DNA of 64,000 nt from Cryptomeria japonica (lineage: Eukaryota; Streptophyta; Pinopsida; Cupressales; Cupressaceae), in the NCBI RefSeq assembly GCF_030272615.1, contig NC_081412.1, positions 139,762,747-139,826,746 of the forward strand, read 5' to 3'. This document shows positions 34,806-46,554 of this stretch, piece after piece; within the stretch, counting starts at the first letter, position 1, and each line of letters starts with the position of its first letter. The position numbers were made by a program, and so were the translations under genes. The notes beneath the pieces are model-generated. The model saw nothing but the letters and a program-made list of their open reading frames with translations, had not been told where the DNA came from and ran no database searches.

Positions 34806-35520
34806 TTTTCTTTTTTTTTGGTCGATAATAGAGATTTTTATTGATATTCAAAAAGATGTACATATAAGATGTAATAAGTATAATTGCATAAACATCAAAC
34901 GCTAGCCACTCAAGAACCAAGCCGATAATTTCATTTACAGTATTGCACTTTTACAAAAGTACAGACAAACAGGGACCACTTTCTCCTAGAAACAACTAGA
35001 CAAATATACATATGCACAAACATAAAAAAAGGATCCGAGCCAACCATACATGGCTCACCCAACAAGACAAAAAGAGGAATAGACAAAACCCTACAAAATT
35101 TATTACCATTGCCCACACTGTCGCATCACACCATACAACATCAGCTGAAGAAGACTCCGCTCCATCCGTCACCTTCCTCTTTCTCTTCATCACCTATTTT
35201 GCCTCCTACTCCGCTTTCAAATTCTTCTCGTCAACCTTCCTTTCCTCTTCTTTTTTGCGTAGGAAAATCTTCAACGCATCCCACCCTATTGCTACTTCCG
35301 CTCTTCACTCCTCCCTATTCACACCGAAGGGCCATCGCATAAAAGGAACCAGCTCACGAACCTCAAATTCTTCCTCATTTTCCAAACCTTCACCAACATC
35401 AAACCCAACACCAGGAATTGCCCACTCCAGAATCGACTGCAACCCATAGAGCCAATCAAACTCCACACATTCCTTCAAGACCCACTCAATCACATCTTTT
35501 CTTTGGTTGTTATTATCATC
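34806..35520 (-). mobile_element. Probable LINE 3' end fragment
   Basis: The left edge is a T-rich tract followed by GGTCGATAATAGAGATTTTTATTG. The start of the LINE at 53121 is similar (AAAGAGGGGTAAAGTTTTTATT), so this resembles an L1-like 3' end on the minus strand. The minus strand at 35193-35493 has open stretches without a recognised domain. No target duplication was found, and the right boundary is approximate. Confidence 0.35.
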
Positions 35521-35677
35521 TTTTGTGCCCTAGTTCATATTCGGGAGCTCCTGTGAGAAACATTGCCCTTGCCATTATCGTGCCAGGTATGTCTTTCTTT
35601 TTGTCCCTTATTTTTGTGTTTAGGGTTTTCATTTTGTGCCTTTCTTTTGTTAAACCTGCATGAGACACCACAACAAC

Positions 35678-36144
35678 GGTGTCTTTCGGATCCTAGAATC
35701 TGAGCAACATCGTGTTTGTAGTCTTTGGCTCTTAAAAATTTGAACAACACCTAAACCCTTGCATTGCAATATTGAATGGTATGAAATGAAGCCTTTGTTG
35801 TTGTTCGGATGCGCAAACCTAAACTACACCAAAAGAATGGTGTCGTTCAGGCCTACGGACCCGAACAATACTGCTTTGAGTTTTACCTTTGTGTACGTCA
35901 GGTTTACAGACACGACCTACACCATTGTCACATATCTTTTGTGGTGTAAGTTGGGCCTATGAACCCGACTTACACAAGCTTTTCCCCTATCTTTTGATGT
36001 GTATATTGAGCCTAAAAGTCCGACTTACACTTAGTGTTGATTTACCTTTGTAAGGTGTCAATTGGGTCTATAGACCTGATTTGCACCAAACTTTCTATAA
36101 GCTTTCCTTAGGTGTAAATCAGGCCTACGGACCCGATTGACACT
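35678..36144. repeat. Array of spaced quasi-palindromes, 52-57-bp period
   Basis: At 35839, 35891, 35943, 35998, 36054 and 36111, and less clearly at about 35678, 35735 and 35793, a roughly 33-bp imperfect palindrome recurs. Its arms are GGTGT..T(C/T)(A/G)GG and the near complement CC(C/T)GA..ACACC around a centre such as CCTACGGAC. Steps between copies are 52, 52, 55, 56 and 57 bp. The units differ by compensating substitutions in places. There is no open frame of note. Its function and origin are unknown; it may be part of a retroelement leader. Confidence 0.75.
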
Positions 36145-36430
36145 TGCACTTGGAAATTTTTCTTAGTGTTAAATATAAGAGATACAACTGTTTACTTAGA
36201 ATTTTTCTAAGTAAGAAGAAGAATCCTACTCTTGGAGGACCTTTGAAGACAAAGTATTTTTAGTTTTCTTGTTCCAGCGAAGATATTTTTCTCATGAAGA
36301 TGTTTTCAGCTAACTCAAGAGATTTGTCTCAAATGTGTTGCAGTCACAACTTTTACCAAATGACTTCACCCTCTCCGAGTTAGAAAAAGATGAAGTTGAA
36401 ATAGCAAGACTCCTATCCGGTCTTCCCACC

Positions 36431-36658
36431 ATCCTTAGTAGCGTCAAACATTGCGAACACCAGATGATTCTGAAATATAGGCTACCTGACAACAATATGA
36501 AGATTGTTTGAAGAAGGATGATCATAATAAAAATGTGTCCAGTCATCCTTAGTAGCGTCAAACATTGCGAACACCAGATGATTCTGAAATATAGGCTACC
36601 TGACAACAATATGAAGATTGTTTGAAGAAGGATGATCATAATAAAGATGTGTCTCTGG
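36431..36658. repeat. 114-bp tandem duplication
   Basis: The segment beginning ATCCTTAGTAGCGTCAAAC is present at 36431-36544 and again at 36545-36658, nearly identical. It creates a 109-codon minus-strand frame with an internal repeat that I regard as non-coding. Confidence 0.9.
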
Positions 36659-36659
36659 A

Positions 36660-38415
36660 CACTTAGTTATTTTTATGCATCTCTAGTGTAGTGGCATTTT
36701 GTAATTTCAATTGACACTTCAGGTGTCATTTTGTATATATAGTTTTGCATTTAGGAGTGCATATGTCCTAAGTCAAATCGAACTTTTTCTTTAACTTAGT
36801 CTTAGATTAGTTGCAACTTTCCTATTTTTGCTCATTGCACCTCACCTATATATATATATGAGGGTGCTCTTTGTAATTAGGATCTTTTATTTTATGCCAA
36901 AAAACTCTGCCAAAGTGAAAAGCAAAGTGAGACTTTGCGTTCAAAATGTGATTTTGCAAGTTCAATCAAAATAAGAAGAAGACAAATTTTGGCTTTCAAA
37001 CTTCGTGTTGAAATTATCTTTGTTTATGATATAGGTGTTCTTATGTCATTTATGTTATGTATTCTTGATGAGATTGAGTTGAGTTGAGTGAATTGTGTGA
37101 TATAGAAGAATTGTTCTTATTTTCTAGGTAAAGTTTGTGTTGCTTGAAAATTTGGAAGTAAGAATTGTGTGTGGATAATAAGTTAAGGACTTTGAGCTTT
37201 ACTTTGTTATCTTTTGAAAAAGTTTGTTAATTGTATTCAAGTAGCAACATAAAGACTTTGTGCTTCATTTGTTATTTGGAAAAAATATTGGTTAAAAGAG
37301 TTATTTGTAAAGAGGTTGATAGGATGGTGGTAAGGTGAAGACTTTCAGCTTCATTGCTATTTTCACGTCACATAAAGTCATTTTTAGAAAAGGAAGCAAC
37401 TGGAGGCTTTGTACTCTTATGGACACTTTGCTTCTAATTAGTATAGATTTTTGAATTACAGTGAGTGAACTATTTTTAGTACCAAGAAGGGAAATCCATT
37501 CTAGATAGATAATTGGGAAAATACTTACTTTGAAAAAAGAGAGTGAAGTAATTGTATCATCTTGGATTAGTGTAAAGTTAGCAGGTAGGATAATATTTGA
37601 TATAGATTGCAGTAGAAAGGGGGAGCCTTCCCTTATAAATAGGAGAGAATGTATCTTGCCTTTTGAGAGATATTGTCTTGCATACTGTGGTGAAAACCCA
37701 CATTTTGTAAACCTCCTTGAGTTTACAAAATGTTCACCCAAGAATATCATAAATTCTAACTTATAGTGCATAGGCTGAACATATACTACAACTATTGTTA
37801 TTAATGCTATTAGATTTTTGGTATAATTATTACTGCTATTAGATGTTCGGTATGAGAAATCTGGATTTGATCTATTACTGATCTGATCTTTGTTTGTATT
37901 TGCTGGTTACAATGATCTTTGCGTGATTGCGATCACTGCTGTAGATGTTTGAATCTGCGGATGTTCTCCCAAAATGATTGCTTGATCTCCTTCGATTGCT
38001 TATTCCCTTTCCATTTACTTTATTGACATGTCTTTGTTTCTACTTCATACATCTGTATGTGTATATATGTTGTCTTTTTATTCTCTATATCTGATTTCCA
38101 CTTATGTACTCCAATTCCTTCTCTCCCTCCTCAATTGAGATTTCTCTTTTTTATCTCTTTGTGGGGGGAGTCACACCCTTTCACCACTAATCCACTTTTA
38201 AAAGGGTTACAAACCTTCATCATAATCGCTGCCCTTTCATGGTAAGTTTTCATTAATTTAATTAAATGCATTTGTTGCCAAGTCCAGCCAAATCCTTAAT
38301 AGAGTAATTTCATTGCTGTTTAGAGAATACTGTTTGTGGCTTTTAATACTAATCGTAACAGATCTAAGATAGCCTTATATGATTAGGGGCAGATTGCAGC
38401 TTAGAATAATGGTGA
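36660..38415 (+). other. Intron sequence with LTR-like pieces
   Basis: Contains promoter-like tracts (CCTATATATATATATGAGGG near 36845 and CCTTATAAATAGGAG near 37630) and a C/T-rich GGAGTCACACCC / GGGTTACAAACC stretch at about 38165-38215 that recalls the solo LTR at 58638. It is probably old LTR debris, but boundaries cannot be set. No exon was recognised. Confidence 0.4.
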
Positions 38416-38420
38416 TATTG

Positions 38421-39193
38421 TGATGCAGGAGCATCCCCGGTTCATAGCAATCTTGCTTCAACCAAAAAAAACATTTTCTTTCTGTTTGCAGTTTCAGTCT
38501 TTCTTTCTGTGTGTCCTGGTTTTGGCTCACCGGATCCTGTGGAGTTGGATTCTACTTGAAGACTTGATCATCTTTCTTGTTTCCAGACCGCATCGCATTT
38601 GGATAATTTTCCGGCTAGATATCGCTATCGGTTTCCTTGACAGTTTCTTGTTACCGGTTGTCTGGACTTATTTTGGTGATCTACCGGAACCCCTTCCGAA
38701 GCTTGCGAAGCCTTGGGCGTTGATTCCGATGTTCCTTGGCATGTGGCCAACCTTTTCCCACGATTTACGTTTCATCCTTTGGATTTTTCGGAGGAATCTC
38801 TTGGTGGAGGCCGACCTTGTTTATTTTACACGTTCGGTCTTTTTCTTTGGGTTTTGATCCTTTTTGGGTCGATTGGATCCTTTGGATCGATATATTTAAT
38901 TGTAATTGCGCATTAAAATGTAATCAATCAGAGAATCAAGTAGTAGATTGTGGGTAGAAGATAGATCTTAAGATTCAATGTCCCAGTTGTGACCTATTCT
39001 GTATGTTCTACCAGGCCTGTGAGTCGGTATGCTGTAATCCGGTTGCTACCTGTTGGATGTAATTGATTTTCATGCAATAAAACATTTTGTTTTGCATTGC
39101 CTCCATCATATCTTTGTGTTTCCGTTGTGTTTACTTTTGCTGACCGGTCTGGATTGATCTCTTTGAGGTCCCTCCTCACTGGTGTTTGCTTCA
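38421..39193 (+). repeat. 5' LTR of the gypsy element
   Basis: 773 bp, bounded by TG and CA, matching the right LTR along its length. Differences include short insertions in the right copy, for example a duplicated CTTGTTACCGATTG phrase. ATATATTTAATTG near 38890 sits where the right copy has ATATATATAGTTG, a possible promoter TATA. Confidence 0.93.
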
Positions 39194-39195
39194 AG

Positions 39196-39207
39196 TGGTA
39201 TCAGAGC
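39196..39207 (+). promoter_or_regulatory. Primer binding site of the gypsy element
   Basis: TGGTATCAGAGC starts two bases after the LTR and is complementary to the 3' end of initiator tRNA-Met, the usual primer for first-strand synthesis in plant chromoviruses and copia elements. Confidence 0.95.
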
Positions 39208-39299
39208 GAAGTTTCGTTCCCAAGGTTGCGTGTCTTGAAATTTTTGTTGTAGGGTGGTGGATTGCGAATCCGACCTGCAGCAGCAGAGGACCGGCGTGA

Positions 39300-42200
39300 A
39301 TGATGGAGATGTTGCGAGGTATAGCAGCCCGGTTGGAAGCCATGGAGACAGCCCAGAGAAGAGGCCAACATATCGAAGATGTGAGTGAATATGAAGGAGA
39401 AGAAGCCCCAGTGGAACAAGCAAACCTATCGGCGGTTGATCCGGATGAGGAAAGGTTTTTCAGGGTTTTGAGTAGGGCACTCAATACTAAACCTCATTTT
39501 ACCCCACCGAAATATGATGGGAAGTTAGATTCGGATGAATTGATGGATTGGATCTTGGAGATGGAGAAGTATTTTGATTTTGAAAACACTGCAGAAGAAA
39601 GGAAGGTGAAATATGCTTGTACCCGGTTGAAAGGTCATGCATCTCTTTGGTGGGAGCATTTGTAAGTTGATAGACAAAGAAGAGGTAAAGGGAAGATTAA
39701 GACATGGGATCAGATGATTGCTAAGTTGAAGTCGAAGTTTATGCCAGTTGATTATCAAGTGAATTTGTTCCTGAAGTTGCAGAATTTGAGACAGAAGGAA
39801 TCTAGTGTGGAGTACACTGAAGCATTTTACAAGTTGAATATCAGATCCGGACATGTTGATGATGAAGTTGAACAAGTTGCAATATATTTGAATGGATTGC
39901 GGATATCTATACAAGATGAACTCAGTTTGATCATATTGGAGAGTGTTGAAGAGGCTTACCAATATGCCCTAAAGGCAGAAGAGAAGTTAAACAAAAGACA
40001 TGAGCAGAGGCAGAGAGGCAGAGGTGGAAGGTTTACCGGAGGAAGATTTCAAGGTGGAAGAGGATATACCGGAGGAAGAGGAACCGATACAGATCAGAAC
40101 AAGGACAAGAAAGTGAACAAAGAAGGTAATTCACACCAGAAGGATGATAGCAATTTCTACTGGAGGAGAGAACTGGATAATAACCGGAATGAGAATTTTG
40201 GAAGACAAGACAAGAGAACATTTAGAGGAACCTGCTTTAAGTGTGGAGGAGAAGGACATCGTGCATTTGAGTGTAAGAAGACAAAAAATATCGGAAGAGC
40301 AACAGTGGTGGAAGAAAACCCCACTGGATCAGACAATAAACTGAAAGGTGGAGAACTGTTGGTGATGAGGAGAGCTTTGTGTCATAGCAGAGGAGATGAA
40401 GAGCCCTTGCAGAGGAAGAATCTGTTCAAGGCCAAATGTAAGGTATCCGGTAAGTGTTCTAAAGTTGTTATTGATAGTGGTAGTTCAGATAATCTTGTTT
40501 CAGAAGAAATGGTGAATAAGTTGAAATTGGAGAGATTGAAACGCCCTAAGCCTTACCAAATAGCATGGATTCAGGATGAACATAAGTTGTTAGTAAGTGA
40601 ACAATGTTTGGTGAAATTGAAAATTGGGAATTATCATGATGAAGTCTTGTGTGATATTATGCCTATGGATATTTGTCATCTTTTGTTGGGTAGACCTTTG
40701 CAGTTTGATAGACAGGCAGTACATGATGGGAGGAAGAATACATACACTATTGTGGCCAATGGGACGAAGCAAACCTTGTTACCCTTGGAGGAACCTTTGA
40801 AGAATGCAGTCTGTACGAATGCTAGAATCTGTTTGGTAGATGGAAGAAATTTCATGGATGGACTGAGACATGAGAATGTGTGTTTTGCCTTGATTCCTAA
40901 GAAGATCGAGAAACCGAAACTGAAAGGAGAACACCCGGAAGAGATAAAAGATTTGCTGATAGAATATGAAGACATCATTTCAGATAATGTACCTGATTTA
41001 TTGCCACCTGTGAGAAGTATTAGTCATTGCATGGACTTGGTTCTCGGAGCCAGTTTGCCTAAGAAAGCTGCACACTGGTTGACATCAACAGAGAATGAAG
41101 AACTGAATAGACAAGTGCAGGAGCTATTGAAGAAATGTTTGATCAGGGAGAGTTTGAGCCCTTGTGCAGTTTCAACAGTATTAGCACCTAAGAAGAATGG
41201 AGAGTGGAGAATGTGTATTGATTCCAGAGCAATAAACAAGATCACAATGAAATACTGGTTTCCTTTGCCTAGGATGGATGACATAATGGACTATTTGAGT
41301 GGAGCAAAATACTTTACAAAGATAGATTTGAAGAGTGGATATCATCAGATCAAGATCAGAGAAGGTGATGAATAGAAGACAACATTTAAGATAAATGAAG
41401 GACTATATGAATGGTTGGTGATGCCTTTTGGATTGACTAATGCACCGAGTACTTTCATGAGGCTGATGAATGAGGCATTGAAGAAATTCTTGGGTAAGTT
41501 TGTTATTGTGTATTTGGATGACATTCTGATTTTCAGTGAGGCAAAAGAGGAGCTTTTGTTGCACTTAAGACAAGTTTTGCAGAGGTTGAGGGAAAAGAAA
41601 TTGCTGATCAACATTAAGAAGTGTACTTTCACGAAGGATGAGTTTGTCTATTTGGGATTTGTGATATCTGAGGATGGTTTGAAGATGGACCCTGAGAAAG
41701 TGAAAGCAATTGTTGAGTGGCCTACACCGGAAAGCATTGGAGAGGTAAGATCATTTCATGGATTGGCTACTTTTTACTTAAAGTTTATCAAAAATTTCAG
41801 TTCATTTTGTAACCCTATGACTAAGACCATGAGAGGAGATTGGAAGGAATTCAAGTGGACCATCGGAGCAAACAAAAGTTTTGAATTGTTGAGTCACAAA
41901 GTGACTGAGCAGCTTATGTTGGCTTGACCGGATTTCAACAAAGTATTTCAAGTGGATTGTGATGCAAGTGGAACAGCAATAGGAGCACTCTTGAGTCAGG
42001 AAGGGAGAGCAGTAGCTTATTTCAGTGAGAAATTGAATGATGCCCGACGGAGATATTCAGTGTATGATCAGGAGTTTTATGCCATAGTTCAAGCCTTGAA
42101 GAAGTGGAGACATTACTTGTTGCCTAAGGAGTTTGTGTTGTATACAGATCATCAAGCTTTGTAGTATTTGAACAGTCAGAGTAAGTTGAATCAGAGACAT

Positions 42201-42473
42201 AAGAGATGGGTAGAATTCTTGCAGAGTTACACTTTTGTGTTGAAGCATAGAAGTGGGAAATCTAACAAAGTTGCTGATGCATTGAGTAGGAGAAGGAATT
42301 TGCTGATAGAGTTGAGAGTGACAGTATTAGGATTTGAAGATTTGAAGACCTTGTATGATGATGACCTGGATTTTGCAGAACCTTGGAAAGCATGTAGAGA
42401 ACCGGTTATGGTAGATAGAAGCAAGTGGTTGGATTATTTCTTTCAGGATGGGATGTTATTCAGAGGAGTTTAG
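39300..42473 (+). pseudogene. Gypsy gag-pol: Gag, protease, RT, RNase H
   Basis: One frame carries Gag (GKLDSDELMDWILEMEKYF.. then KYACTRLKGHASLWW), a Gly/Arg-rich linker, the knuckle CFKCGGEGHRAFEC (40232-40273), the protease active site DSGSS (40472), RT with FTKIDLKSGYHQI and the YLDD catalytic box (41511-41522), and RNase H from [14 protein letters not shown] to HRSGKSNKVADALSRR. It normally makes the capsid, cleaves it and copies the RNA. In-frame stops occur at 39663 (TAA), 41373 (TAG), 41925 (TGA), 42162 (TAG) and 42471 (TAG), each one transition from a sense codon. RT and protease active-site residues are intact. Start chosen at ATG 39300, about 0.1 kb after the primer site. Confidence 0.93.
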
Positions 42474-43509
42474 TTGTGCATACCTAAGAGTTCCATGAGA
42501 AAGAATCTGATAAAGGAGAAAATACAGTGGAGGACTAGTTGGACATTTTGGCATTGACAAAACAGTAGCATTGGTGAGTGAGCAGTACTTTTGGCCCCAG
42601 ATTCATAAGGATGTTAAGAGATATGCATAGAGTTGTAGAATTTGTCAAGTTGCAAAGGGTATTAGTCAGAATGTGGGATTGTATAAACCTTTGACAGTAC
42701 CGGTAAGACCTTGGGAGGATATAAGCATGGATTTTGTACTTGGATTGCCTAAAACACCAAGAGGGAACGATTCTATATTTGTGGTAGTGGATAGATTCTC
42801 GAAGATGGCTCATTTCATACCTTGTAAGAAGATATCAGATGCATTGCATGTAGCAAACCTATTTTTCAAGGAAGTGGTGAGATTGCATGGATTGCCTAAG
42901 AGAATAGTTTCAGATAGAGATACTAATTTCGTTGGCTATTTTTGGAGAACACTTTGGAAGAAGATGAGGATAGATTTGAAGTTCAGTTCTACTTTTCATC
43001 CACAGACTGATGGACAGACAAAAGTAGTTAACCGGAGTTTGGGAAACTTGTTGAGATGTTTATTTGGAGATAAAAGCGGAAGTTGGGATTTGATCCTTGC
43101 ACAAGCAAAGTTTGCCTACAACAATTCAGTGAATAGAAGTACCAGAAGAACACCTTTTGAGATTGTTACTGGAGTGCATCCTAGAGGTATATCAGAATTG
43201 AGAGACATTAGCAGTGAAGACCGGAGGAGTTCAGGATCAGAAGATTTTGCGGATCACATGGCAGCCTTGCATAGTTAGGTTAAGAAGCATTTGGAAGACA
43301 TGAACAACAAGTATAAGGAGAAGGCAGATGAGAAGAGGAGACATAAGGAATTTGAAGTTGGCGATGAAGTGATGGTATATCTGAGAAAAGAGAGATTCCT
43401 GGTTGGAACTTATAACAAGTTGCAGATGAAGAAGTTTGGACCTTGCAGGATTTTGAGGAAGTTCAGTTTTGGAAATGCATATGAAGTGGAGTTACCGGAT
43501 AGTCTGAGT
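42474..43509 (+). pseudogene. Gypsy integrase
   Basis: A one-base shift near 42515 moves pol to the next frame. The zinc-binding region (GHFGIDKT, then CRICQVAKG) is followed by the catalytic core: [33 protein letters not shown], then [20 protein letters not shown]. The third catalytic residue of the DD35E triad is normally Glu in GQTE; here it is Lys (AAA at 43021-43023), so strand transfer would fail. Stops lie at about 42628 and at 43276. The C-terminal part reads EVGDEVMVYLRKERF and ends at ELPDSLS, where hAT-C interrupts it. The reading frame resumes after 48272. Confidence 0.92.
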
Positions 43510-43933
43510 CATAGATGAAAAACTCGGATTTTGCAATAACTCGGCAAGGCCAAAAAATTTTAAAAACTCGGGATTCGCCAAAACTCGGCAAAAAACTCGG
43601 CAAAACTCGGCAACTTTATCGAACATTTGAAAATACATTTTTTTTTTATATATAATTCAAAAACACACATTTACACCAAATTTGTATAACATATATGATT
43701 TCCATGATATATAAATCAATTTTTTTTGGTAATACATAGCAACAAATGCAAGTATCATAGCATAAACCAAAAACCAAGTGCAACATATGTATAAGAGTTC
43801 AATACATATCAACGTATCATAGTGACAGTCTCATAGAGTTATAGAGTCATAGACCACAAAACAAGAACCTCTGAAATTCTGATTACATATCAAGTTCAAA
43901 GTTTGGTATCAATGAAATTATGAAAATAAGAAA

Positions 43934-46357
43934 TCATAAATTGCGTCTACGACTAAAGCTCAAAATAGATTGTGGCCGCTGGGTGGGTGGTGCTGAAGTA
44001 GTGGCAACATCCTCAACACTAACAGGTGCCTCTTCTGCATGATCAACCTCCTGCTCCTCCTCACGTGCTGCCACTTCCGCATCCCATTCCTCTCCTGCCC
44101 TCTCCAACTCACTCAGCTGCTCATTAGTAAGGAATGGATCCAAATCATTATCAACATCATCAGGAGAAGCAACCCATTCTGCTGCATATGGATCAATGTC
44201 ATCCAAGTCAAGTGCTTCATGTGAATCTTGCCCTAGCACCTTCTTCTCATGTAATCGAATGTTGTACCGCACATAGACAAGATCATTCAAGCGTTGTTGA
44301 GTCAACCTATTGCGCTTTTTTGTGTGGATGTTCTCAAAAACACTCCAGTTGCGCTCACAACCAGAAGCACTACAAGGCTGTGATAATATGCGGATGGCAA
44401 GCTTTTGAAGATTAGGCGTTGTGGCACCATAATCTTCCCACCACAAATCTGCAAGGATACAAAATGTGATTTATAACTTGTAAAGATTTCAATAATCTTA
44501 AAGAGAGAAATAAATGGTAAAAATTAAACATATGTTTTTTTTTACCTGGTCATAAGGTGGCTCTCCTACGTTTGCAATCAGGTGAAGAAAACAATTCCCC
44601 TAAGGCCTTCTTATAACTCTGCAACTCATCAAGTATCAGGTCTCGAAGGATCTCATCATCAACTAATCTCCGAATGCATGTGTCAAGGCCAATTCTAACC
44701 TCTGCATCTGCTTTGAAACTCGGAGAGTAAAAAAACTTGGGATTCAAGAAGTAGGCAGCAGCATGAATATGTTGGTGGAGTTGATGGTTCCACCTCCGAT
44801 CAATTATGCGCCATATGGGTTCATACTTGGTCTTGTTTGACCCATACAAGTGTTGAATCGCCTCTTTGGCCTTATCCATGGCCTCATATAGATACCCCAT
44901 GGAGTTATGATCCCCATCCACCATTCGTAGCACCCTCACCAACGGTTCCGACACCTAGATATAAAAAATCTAACAAAATCAGCAGATTGAAATATTAGAA
45001 AATTAAATAATAAATCATCAATTAAAGTTTCAAAACTTACATTGATGATCTCCTCCACCATCTTGGCAAAATTAGTATCAAAAATGGCAATCACAACCTT
45101 CTCTGCTTCAGGCTTTGTAGCATAAGGACTCCCCAACCATCTTTCACTCACGAACATCCGCTTCAGGTTGGGCAATGTAGCAAGTATGCTCTGCAAGGTG
45201 AGGAAATTGGTAGCAAAGCGTGTGACCCCCGACCGCACAAGATCCTTACCTTCAGTGTGTTCTCTCATAAGATTCAGGACCCATGTGTGATTGTAGATGT
45301 ATTTGGTGATATTCCTTCCATCTTCAACCACTTTCTTTACCCAACTTAGTTTCCCTATGTCCTCAAGGAGCAAGTCAAGACAATGGGCAGCACAAGGGCT
45401 CCAAAATAATGTCGGATGTCTAGCCATTAGAAGTTTGCCGGCTGCCACATATGCAGCTGCATTATCAGTCACAACTTGGATGACATTCTGCACTCCCACA
45501 TCCATCACCACTTCATCCAACATGTTGCACAAGGTCTCCGCATTCTTCACTTCATTGGAGGCATCAATTGATTTTAAAAATACTAACTGTCCTCCTGAAG
45601 CAACTAGAAAGTTGATGAGTGTCCTGTTCCTACCATCTGTCCATCCATCAGAAAGAATGGTGCAGCCATTCTTTTCCCAAATAGTCCTTTGCTCTTCCAC
45701 TAATGCATGAGTGTTTTGGACCTCATCCTGCAATAACGGTCCACTTACCTCGTAACGGCTTGGGGATTTGAACCCCTTACCTGCCACAGTCAACGCGGTG
45801 ACCAATTGGTCCCAAGATGGACTAGAAATAGCATTGAATGGAACATCGTTGTAGATAAAAAATCTAGCACACGCCACCTTGGCTTGTTGGTGAGCCTCTT
45901 TATTCCATGCAGTGCCAAGCAATCCAGGTTGTGCACCAGGAGTGTTACGTGGAATAAAGAAGTTTTCCATGTTGCTGTCCAAAGTTCCCTTTGCTCGTAT
46001 CCGTGGCCCAAGGGAAGAACCAGATGTCCCCACATCTGTATGTGACCCCATGGAACTCAAATCTGCCCTTGGGGCTGCCATTGCCTCTGCTGTTCTCTTT
46101 TTTGTTGCCTTCCTTTGATCATATGCTTCAAGCGTTGCTATTGCATCTCTCGTAGCCTCTTCAGTACATTCCGTACAGCTTGTGGTATCTCGGCATTGAA
46201 TTTTTGCAAGGTGATATTTGAACCTATTAATGCCACCTTTTACAATTTTTTTGCAATGGTTGCAAAAAACATCTCCTCGTTTTGGACCTGGTCTCCCATG
46301 TTTCCAACAAGGGTCTCTCTTTTTGCCACCAACTTTAACTGTAGAAGCTGAATCCAT
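43934..46357 (-). pseudogene. hAT transposase gene, three exons, one stop
   Basis: Exons 46357-45041, 44954-44546 and 44448-43934 (complement) join in frame across GT-AG introns of 86 and 97 bp, giving about 746 codons, normal for plant hAT transposases. Domains in order: BED zinc finger at about residues 15-60 (FCNHCKKIVKGG..FKYHL), catalytic Asp in ILSDGWTDGRN (about residue 238), second Asp in VVTDNAAAYVAAGKLL, the CAAHCLDLLLEDIGKL box, and the C-terminal dimerisation region with SGCERNWSVFE and QRLNDLVYVRYN; the Glu of CERNW completes the DDE set. The protein binds the element ends and cuts and rejoins them. The only lesion I see is TGA at 44550-44552, just before the exon 2 donor. It reads as one C-to-T change from Arg. 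Confidence 0.9.
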
Positions 46358-46554
46358 TTTCTTTCAAAAAGATGTGGAAAAGAACCTAGCAAAAGAGAGG
46401 CAACATTTAGAGATAAATAACATTGTTACCAAAAAAAATCACAAACATCCAAAAATTACAATGACTGTATAACTGTATTTTATTTACAGTCAAAATAGAT
46501 GACTCTCTAAAATTAAAATTTTTAATTGGTTGTGTATTTTTTTAAGTTTTTAAC

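Noticed and set aside
35012..35449. 145-codon Ser/Pro-rich plus-strand frame
   Set aside because: Low-complexity composition within a probable LINE 3' fragment; no domain, and the minus strand is equally open.
35678..36144. Second CRISPR-like candidate, palindromes with similar spacing
   Set aside because: Repeats are imperfect and diverged, spacers are not unique-insert-like, and the host is a eukaryote.
36310..36639. 109-codon minus-strand frame with internal repeat
   Set aside because: Created by the 114-bp tandem duplication; no domain.
37301..37771. 156-codon minus-strand frame
   Set aside because: Runs across a TATA-like LTR promoter region; no motif and AT-rich codon content.
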